64,000 nucleotides of DNA, taken from NCBI GenBank assembly GCA_025331435.1, contig JAIWNI010000056.1, positions 124,001-188,000 of the forward strand. Direction: 5' to 3'. Below are positions 56,832 to 64,000 of the stretch, in pieces; position 1 is the first letter of the stretch; each line of letters begins with the position of its first letter. The position numbers and the translations under genes were made by a program. Source of the stretch: Choanephora cucurbitarum. Its lineage: Eukaryota; Mucoromycota; Mucoromycetes; Mucorales; Choanephoraceae. The notes under the pieces were generated by a model. It saw only the letters and a list, made by a program, of their open reading frames with translations, made no database searches and was not told where the DNA came from.

Positions 56832-57662
56832 ATGGAATACGCCTATGATTTCTTGCCTCATCAATTGAGTACTGGATCATCATTCACTGCCAATATACAG
56901 GCACCAATACTTCCTGTCTATGTTGATTCAGTCTTGAATCATAACAGTGCAGCATACTATGACAACTATACTTATCAACCTAAACAAAACACATTAGAAC
57001 AAAACATGATGTCTCATCTGCTTCAACAACCTTCCTATGTATACCCTGTTTATAATCCTTACGATTACCAGCCAGTGAAAGCAGAAGGGGAACCCGTCTA
57101 TTATTCAATCCCAGTGGTTGATTCTCTTGAAGAAAACGGCTTATCTCAAGAACCTTTGATGCTTGATCAAACATCAAATCAACGTCGCCATTCTCTATCG
57201 TCTTCTATGTCTTCACCATCATCTTGTTTCTCCACACTCTCCTCATTCACAAACCCAATCGAAGAGAAATCAACACAAAGAAAGTCGGCCTCCTTGTTCC
57301 GATGTACCTATGAAGGATGCGAAAAGACATTCACACGCACCTATAACCTCAAATCACACTTACGCACGCATACAGATCAAAAACCGTTTGTATGCTGCAA
57401 GTGTCCCAAGGCCTTTGCCAGACAACATGATCGCAACCGGCATGAAAAGCTTCATACAGGCAATAAACCGTATTTCTGTGAACATTGTAACAAGTCCTTT
57501 GCCAGACAAGATGCTTTAAATCGTCACTTAAAGAAAGACAAAAGAAGTATCAGTCGAAGACAGAACGAATGCCTGCCGCTATCTCCTCCTTGTGTCTCTT
57601 CTAAGATACGAAAGACACAGTTGGCCATGTTGAAGAAGAAGAAGAGCAACTACGCTCATTAG
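56832..57662 (+). CDS. C2H2 zinc-finger transcription factor, CRZ1-like
   Basis: An intronless frame of 276 codons. The N-terminal 155 residues are Tyr/Pro/Ser-rich with no domain. Three zinc fingers follow: C-x4-C ... FTRTYNLKSHLRTHT, C-x2-C ... FARQHDRNRHEKLHTG, and C-x2-C ... FARQDALNRH. The phrases TRTYNLKSHLRTH and FARQHDR are typical of the calcineurin-responsive CRZ1 family, which turns on calcium-pump and wall genes. The third finger lacks a clear second zinc-binding His, as in CRZ1 homologues. A clear calcineurin docking motif (PxIxIT) was not seen, and the protein is short, so regulation by calcineurin is uncertain. A basic Lys/Arg tail follows the fingers. Confidence 0.8.
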   Translation: MEYAYDFLPHQLSTGSSFTANIQAPILPVYVDSVLNHNSAAYYDNYTYQPKQNTLEQNMMSHLLQQPSYVYPVYNPYDYQPVKAEGEPVYYSIPVVDSLEENGLSQEPLMLDQTSNQRRHSLSSSMSSPSSCFSTLSSFTNPIEEKSTQRKSASLFRCTYEGCEKTFTRTYNLKSHLRTHTDQKPFVCCKCPKAFARQHDRNRHEKLHTGNKPYFCEHCNKSFARQDALNRHLKKDKRSISRRQNECLPLSPPCVSSKIRKTQLAMLKKKKSNYAH

Positions 57663-60181
57663 TGTACTGTATTTCCTTGTCTGGTTACAAAGAGGACTTC
57701 TATTCTTTTGTAAAGTTAAAAAAACCCCCTTTATGTTTGTTTATTAGAGATACCTTCTTCTTTTTTGTGTTTTATATATATATATGATATTTTCTATTAT
57801 TATCAAGCTGTATCCCCCCTCTCTCTCTCTTTCATTTATTTAATACATATTTATTTTATTATCTCTTCAATTGTATTTGTCGTTATACTCAAACACTGTA
57901 AGAAGAATACTGTGTACAATGAGAGATGAGAAAAAGCTTCTGATTTGAGACAGATATGCTCAAATCGAGTATTGCTTTATTTCGTAAAGAAACTGATATA
58001 ATAATGACATGATTAGGAGTTATTATTCCTTATTAACTATATAGAATATATCATCCACTGTATAAAGTTGTTGCGCAGTCGATTATAACTCATCTTAAGG
58101 GCCATTCAGGTATTTGTACCACATACTTGTGCACCACTATCTTTTCTGTTCATATGCTTTACACAGATAAGTTGATAACATTAGATCTTCAAGGCTGATC
58201 CCTTCTCTTTCTCTCCTCAATGAAATTACATTTATTTGTTCTAGGCTTCGAAATGATCTTATGTGTTGTTATACAATAAGCTTTCTTCTTGATTGAAGAA
58301 AATTAAGCTCATCTGATGCGTTTAATGGACAATTTCCCCCTTTCTTTTTGGTTATGTATACACATACACATCCTTTGTGTTTTTTTTCCTTAAAGGAAGC
58401 ACAGAAAAAGATAACAACGGTCATTCCCTCCATGATAAGCTTGGTTACCTCTGCTCTGTACCAGTCTTGACAAACCACCCAAGAACCCATTTATAGTTTA
58501 TGAACAACAATAACAAATAAGCTATCCTATATTAGATCTGAAACAAGTAAAAGAGCTTAAGATGTACACATTTACATAAATGGAAATTAAGCAAGATTAC
58601 AAGTAGTCTCAACAAATGTTGCCCTTGGCGTTTCTCGGGCCATTAAGATTCTTGGGTCAAAGCATAATTTAAATAAGATACAAATCAATTAAGGCAAACT
58701 TAGCCTTTCCTCAAAAGAATAGGTTCCCTTACAAGTAAGGCATACTTGCTCCACACAGCAAGAAAGAAGAGAGAAGGAGGGGGGGGGGTAAAATGACAGT
58801 CGAAAATAATTTGTCAGCCAAACCATCTATGGAAAAGGTTTGTTCATGCAAGTACAAAATCAAAAAAGAATAAAGTTAATTCGTCATCTACTTCTTTTTT
58901 CCGGTCCCAATGCGCGGATAAACAGCTCTCCTTTTGGTATGTTGTAACCCTTTTCTCCTATAACGAAAGTTAACTTCAGAATTGTTGATTAACTAGTTTA
59001 TTTTCGAATGAAATCATACGAATTTAGGTTCACTGTCATTTACTTTGTAAAATGTACTATAGTTCATAGAATAGAAGGCAAATACGTCAATGAGAACATT
59101 CTCCTAAACTAGCTTTGTTTGATTAATTTACCTTTTCTTTTTTGAAGAAGTACTAAACTGACACCTGATACAAGTAAATCATTTGGGAGGTAAATTTTCT
59201 TGTACGCTTGATTGTAGTATGCTATCTCGGATTCAAGTGCCGAATATTAGGGTTGCGTAAAGAAAAACAAATTCAATAAAGACTGCCAAGCTACTCAAAG
59301 GCCTGATAGTTCAATTCTTTCATATTTGACTAAAATGAAGTTACTCCTTGTTTTGAACAAGAAAGGAAAGTAACAGGTGTAACAAAGGAAGGTATTCGAA
59401 TTTTTAAGCTGTTAGTCAGTCAATTGAAGCACGGCAATGAAAACCTGTTTACGCTTACATATATTTAATAGATGAACTGATAGATTGTGTTGAAACTACC
59501 ATTTTCTTTAGATTTGGTACAGTATGAAGAGGCTTTTCTTTTTTTCTTGTCTGGCATTTACAATTGAAATTTCATCATTTTTTAAACAGTATTGTTATTG
59601 ATATAATAATCTCGGTGTGCGATATAGATGAAGAAACAATGATTTTCCCTTATCTTCTTTCGGGTGAATTTTATCTAGTGACAGGGCATAAGTTGGGGGG
59701 GGGTATGTGCTGTCAAAGTTGGCCGCGGAGGAATTGAATTACCTTGTGATGCCATTCCCGAAATATCGGAAAACTTAAAAAGAGAAAATAGCAAATTGCT
59801 AACGTTTCTCAACTCTTGAAGAAAAAAATTGGACTTGACCGTACCAAAGTTCTTTAACAGCTCAAGCAATAACATGGTGAAGCATATGATCATGAGTTCT
59901 CTAACTTGGAGTGAAAGAAAAGCACAATTTACATATCCCCTCAGGGCTTTTGTTCTATGCTCTATGGCTGGCTTCCTTTTGGTTAGTTACTGGTATACAC
60001 TTTGATAGCATATATGAACTAGCCAACATGAGAGAACAAGTGAGTATATCTAATCAAAGACCGCTTAAGCTAGCTTTGGTACACAGGCTATAAAGAGCCA
60101 AGTCACAAAAAAAATATAATCATCCGTATCTCACAGCTTAAAACATTTTTACTTCTTTTTTTTTTCTGTTGAAATTTTCAA
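57663..60181. other. Intergenic region
   Basis: About 2.5 kb without a supported gene. It has a (TA)n tract (57773-57785), a G10 run (58779-58788) and a G9 run (59695-59703). Short frames at 58269-58490, 59675-59893 and 59911-60093 have no start context or recognisable content. Confidence 0.5.
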
Positions 60182-60754
60182 ATGGATTATGAAGATGAAT
60201 ATGAAGAAGAGGTTTGCCAGCCATTCTTTCTGTCTTACTGTCTTCCTGTCTTTTTTCTTTTATTCTAACAACATTATTGATAGACAACTTATGTTGTGTT
60301 TGATTTAGGGAACACAGTCACTTCTGATTTATTAGAAAAGACAGCAGAAGCAGGTGGATGTAGAATCATTGTAAGCTTACTTTTTTTAAAAAAAAACTGA
60401 GTGATCTTGTTCACTAAAAGAGCCTACATAAAAAAAATAAAGGGCTTGGAAGAAGGTACACCTTTGTTACAGTTGGGAAATATCACATTAGAGGGAACGA
60501 TTGATGAAACAATTGGTTCTCATTTGATGTTTGAGATGAAAGAAGTACAGCCTGAAGACAATACAGGCCTCTTGCCTCTCTTGAGTTCAATGCGGTCAGA
60601 TGAAGCTGAGACGAAACAACAGAAGCTGGAATTAAAGTATACTTGTTCCACTGAAACTATCGTGCATTACGATGCTGTTATGTTACAGCCTAAGCGAAAT
60701 CCTGTTGAACAACAACAAGAGCAACAGGAACAAGAACAACAGCAAGAAAGTTAA
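60182..60754 (+). CDS. TFIIIC small subunit (tau55/TFIIIC subunit 6 family)
   Basis: Exons are 60182-60211, 60284-60370 and 60443-60754, giving 142 residues. An acidic N-terminus (MDYEDEYEEE) precedes the TFIIIC_sub6 beta-barrel core: TTYVVFDLG, then GLEEGTPLLQLGNITLEGTIDETIGSHLMFE, a block conserved in this family. A Gln/Glu-rich tail follows. TFIIIC binds internal promoters of tRNA genes and recruits TFIIIB for RNA polymerase III. The first donor is GTTTGC, weaker than others in the window, so the first junction is less certain. The final exon alone would be called an ORF, but it starts inside the conserved core. Confidence 0.8.
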
Positions 60755-61607
60755 CTTGAAACTCAGCAGCAAAACAACTTTATTTTTGAACGAGATGCAT
60801 GAATTCTATGATAAAAGAAAAGTGGTCTATTGTATATGAAAAGAACAACTGCTCCTTTAGATAGATATATTTCATTTGTTTACTATAATCTATATACAAC
60901 AGACGAAATCGCTCTCTTAAGAGATCAGAGAATTGACTATAAGATAAATAGACACATTGTGATATTTTGGCTTAAAAGCTTCGCTTACCATTCAAAGATT
61001 ACACATACATAAATGTCTGCTTTTTGGATTCTGGAAGTTGAATACATAGGTTTATAGAGTGTTTTTCTTCTTAAATATCTTGGCCTTTCTTCTTGTATTC
61101 AAGTTCAGAAGTATTTGATAGAATTGAACTCACAGAAGCAACATAAGTATGAAAATTATAATGTACACTAGTGGAGGAAAGAAAAATGTATTGTAGTATG
61201 ACGCCGATTGCTCGGTGCGCAATTTTGTCTGTTACACCTTCTTAAGAAAACAAATTAGTGATGATATTGAATTGTGTTGCATTTGAACAATATACACAAG
61301 CTAATGTGAGCAAAAGAAACAGAATGAGCTACTTGTTGGCATAGACTTTTCCCTCTCTCAGTTTGAGAAAAGAAAACCGTCTAAATGAAGCAAAAAAAGA
61401 ATAGTCTTCAAGGTAGCTATTAACAACACATCTTCTCTATTCTCAAATTGATCAAAATGAAAAAAAAAGATGTTCCTGAACAAGATGGCTACTCTAAAAT
61501 TTAGCTGGTAATGGCCCTCTTTATTGTGACTTTTCCGAAAATTTTAATAGGACCCTACCCCCTCCCCTAACAAATTCATTTTTTTTTCCTCTTTTCTGAT
61601 ATCCATC
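60755..61607. other. Intergenic region
   Basis: About 850 bp, AT-rich, between the TFIIIC subunit gene and the bL36m gene. No coding exon was seen. The frame at 60830-61012 is without context. Confidence 0.5.
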
Positions 61608-61814
61608 ATGTCCTTCTTGACTCAATTCACTCGATCAGCATTTCAACAGTTCACTCGACCAGCTGCCAACCCTTCCATTCTCACTCTTGTTCGTACCATG
61701 AAGGTCCGATCTTCAGTCAAAAAGATGTGTGATGGCTGTACAACTGTCAGAAGACGTGGAAAGCTCTTTGTGACATGCTCCAAGAACAAGAAACATAAAC
61801 AACGTCAAGGTTAA
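61608..61814 (+). CDS. Mitochondrial ribosomal protein bL36m
   Basis: A 68-residue single-exon gene. The first 30 residues form a mitochondrial presequence ([19 protein letters not shown], with regularly spaced Arg and no acids). The rest is the complete bL36 fold: [14 protein letters not shown] ... [14 protein letters not shown], with the Cys-Cys-Cys-His zinc ligands. In bacteria this is L36; in yeast mitochondria RTC6. It belongs to the large subunit of the mitoribosome. It is convergent with the WD-repeat gene, whose stop lies 105 bp away. Confidence 0.95.
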   Translation: MSFLTQFTRSAFQQFTRPAANPSILTLVRTMKVRSSVKKMCDGCTTVRRRGKLFVTCSKNKKHKQRQG

Positions 61815-61919
61815 AACAACCACCTTCTATCTCCATTTTGCATCTTTCTCGATAAATCATCTTTTCTTGTATACAGTACTTTTTTCCGTTTTTTTTTTTT
61901 AATAAACTATACTACAACA

Positions 61920-64000
61920 TCATGAACAAGGATATCGAATACTTTGAAGACCAACACCCGTTGTAGCTACATGGACATGTTGACTATCAAAAACAGAGAG
62001 TTAGAACATAGTTGCAATTTTTAGAAGCTACATTTACTTGTATAGGATAGCATCTAAAGCAGAGGGATCAGGTACATCCATATAGACAGCACGGATTAAT
62101 TCAAGCGTTTTGTTATCGGACAGATGCCATTGATTTAAGCGTTGATCTGTGGATATGGTCCATAGTGTTTGGCCAATCCATTTGATACCAGTGACAGAAG
62201 AAGCATGTGCATGAGGTACAACGCATGGCTTACCCGATAAACACATTTGATCTAAATCAAGTTCAGCTATACTCACTGCATTATCTTCACCACCTGTCAT
62301 AATCCACACTTTTTTGCCTTCTATGCGGGAGTTAGTTGTATGTGTATACACATATGCATGCTGACATACCTGAGACAACAGTCTCCAATGCATTGACACC
62401 AGACATATGTACACGATAATAGAAGTCAGGTGTGATGAGTTTGAAAGCAGCCTGTGTAGGTTGTGCTTCTAATTGCTCTACATTCTCTAAGGCATGTTGA
62501 ATGGATTGTCCTAGGTTCCAAACAGCCACTTGGCCATCGGTAGCAGAAGTGAAGAAATAGACTTGATCGTCCTGACGAACATGACTCATCTGAAGAATAC
62601 ATTTAGCATGCCATGTACCATCAGCCAAGAGAGAGAATTGACGTGTTTGTTCATTGAAGAGCCAGATACGTATCATGGCATCTGAATAGACAGCACCAAT
62701 GATATGCAGACCACCATCCAGAGCAAACACACTCGTATCCATGATTCTGGATTCCATGTCTTCGGTCAAGGTAGGACAGCTGGCCAGTTCAAGACAATGA
62801 ACTGTCTTGTCCATCTCTTCTATCTTCCAACATCTAAACTCTTCAAGACCACCACTGGTAAACAACAAGAGAGCCTGTCCTTGACTGACGTCCATACTCT
62901 TGATGACAGTGGTGTGTTTACGGATACTGACATGTAACTGTGGACCTTGAGGTGTATACTGTTGAATACGAAGTAGAGTGTCTTCACCTCCTGTGGCAAA
63001 GAAAAGTTTGGAAGAGAGTGTAAAGAATCGAAGGGCACGTACTTCACGACCATGGTAATTGGGCTGCAAGATACTATCATAAAAGTGGTTCTGGTTTTCT
63101 TCTTCATCTCGAAGATAAGCATAGAGTACTTCTTTTCGAATAAAGGCAAAAGAAGCATGATGTAATTTTTCGTCTAAAGTATGGAAACCCCATCGACGAT
63201 GACCACCACCACAATGAATAGCAACAGCCACAAAATGGTTGGCTTCGTTGTATACAAAAAAGCTCTTTTTAAAGAAACCCAACAATAACAGCTGATCGTT
63301 TTTCCATAAGGCACCTTCCAGTGTACCTTTCGTGACTCGATTACGATAGAGTTGTTCCAAAACCATATCTTGACCAGATAGCACAATATCGCCTTGACTG
63401 GCTACGCCCAATTGAGTACTTTCTTCTTCTGCTGTTGTTTCTTCTGATGTTAAGAGGGTAAGTCTATATTGAATGTAACATCCATCGCGACCTGTTGTCC
63501 AGAACACAATAGGGGATGACACACTTGGCTTGATCAGTACTCCAGTCACTGCTTGTTTGCCATGAGATTTTCGAAGTTGCAAAAGTGGTTTTAAGGGCTG
63601 AATGTTGTCGTTTGGAGAAGGTAGACGATAGATCAGTAAGGCGGATTCTCGAGAACCACAGACCAAAATACGTTGATCTTCAGCATAACCTAAAGACATG
63701 ACAGTTGTACGCTCAATAGGCATTTCTAACAGGAATTGAGTATGCAGAGTGGGCTAGATTGGATAATATGAACTTAGACATTTTCGAGCGCTTATCTATC
63801 CAATTCGATCACTTACTTTGCTTAAAGTAGATAGATCTAATTGATGAAACAAGACAGTATCATTATAGCCATTAGAAACAATATAAAGCACATCCTGATT
63901 TGCTAATAAAAACAGCAAGAGGTGAGAGACTTACACAGCCAAGTGTTTGCATTTTTCTTACCTATAGAAGTCTCGATAAAGATTTCAAATAGTTTTTGTT
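61920..64000 (-). CDS. WD-repeat protein, WDR6/RTT10 family (5' end outside window)
   Basis: Visible exons on the minus strand are 64000<-63962, 63902-63817, 63753-62370, 62320-62038 and 61983-61920, about 618 residues. The protein is built of WD-type beta-propeller repeats (GRDGCYIQYRL, GGEDTLLRIQQ, TSATDGQVAVWNLG, TGGEDNAVSIAELD). The phrase NYHGREVRALRFF is characteristic of WDR6/Rtt10. These proteins partner the tRNA 2'-O-methyltransferase (Trm7/FTSJ1) that modifies the wobble base, and Rtt10 also acts in endosomal recycling. The last exon encodes VHVATTGVGLQSIRY, a family C-terminal beta strand. Reading through the preceding GTAAAT donor would instead end the protein at 62034. Confidence 0.88.

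Noticed and set aside
33069..61920. Functional calcium cluster (antiporter, STIMATE, CRZ1-like, VTC4)
   Set aside because: The genes are scattered over 30 kb on both strands among unrelated housekeeping genes; no shared motif was seen.

Overview
The window is nuclear DNA of a filamentous fungus, most likely an early-diverging one of the Mucorales type (Mucor/Rhizopus relatives). The DNA is AT-rich. Genes carry many 50-80 nt introns with GTAAGT-like donors and pyrimidine-rich tracts in front of start codons, and the gene set is fungal (SPX-VTC polyphosphate polymerase, UNC-50, TFIIIC small subunit, VNX1-like antiporter). The species cannot be fixed from sequence alone. Gene models were spliced by eye: each junction was placed on a GT...AG pair that keeps the frame.

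Layout: 1-3104 (+) is the 3' part of a polyQ-PH-C2-RasGAP protein. 3269-5217 (-) is a His/Lys/Ser-rich single-pass membrane protein. 5.2-8.7 kb is gene-poor and holds a Tc1/mariner-like MITE. 8702-9553 (-) is a small HTH/AT-hook/SANT protein. 9.6-11.6 kb holds decayed mobile-element-like sequence and a foldback element. 11655-13074 (-) is acyl-CoA thioesterase, 14683-15824 (+) transaldolase, 17306-17902 (-) a small membrane protein, and 18414-20182 (-) mitochondrial methylmalonate-semialdehyde dehydrogenase. 21325-21572 (+) is a 65-residue one-LIM protein. 22.2-22.7 kb is a transposase relic. 23528-26910 (+) is ubiquitin-activating enzyme E1. 26917-29287 (-) is a VNX1/CAX-type cation/H+ antiporter, 29857-32069 (-) a DBP6/DDX51-type DEAD-box helicase, and 32161-33069 (-) a STIMATE-family membrane protein.

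33.1-39.0 kb is a gene desert with an alternating minisatellite and decayed sequences. 39026-40051 (+) is UNC-50 and 40046-42130 (-) a DAG-lipase-like class 3 lipase whose stop codon overlaps that of UNC-50. 42.1-47.6 kb is a second desert. 47582-47953 (+) is a small Ser-rich protein, 49746-52041 (+) VTC4-like, 52277-55214 (+) MCM2, 56832-57662 (+) a CRZ1-like C2H2 factor, 60182-60754 (+) TFIIIC subunit 6, 61608-61814 (+) mitochondrial bL36, and 61920-64000 (-) a WDR6/RTT10 WD-repeat protein that runs off the window.

Most genes are housekeeping and unrelated. There is a loose calcium/vacuole theme (VNX1-like, STIMATE, CRZ1-like, VTC4), but nothing shows that they form a cluster. The most useful observations are architectural: an MCM2 start codon that appears to stand alone in its exon behind an MCB box, antisense overlapping stop codons, a MITE with 58-bp inverted repeats, an alternating A-B-A-B-A minisatellite, a pair of dispersed decayed sequences in the two deserts, and several short genes or exons easily missed by ORF callers. 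No convincing new defence-type or biosynthetic system was seen.
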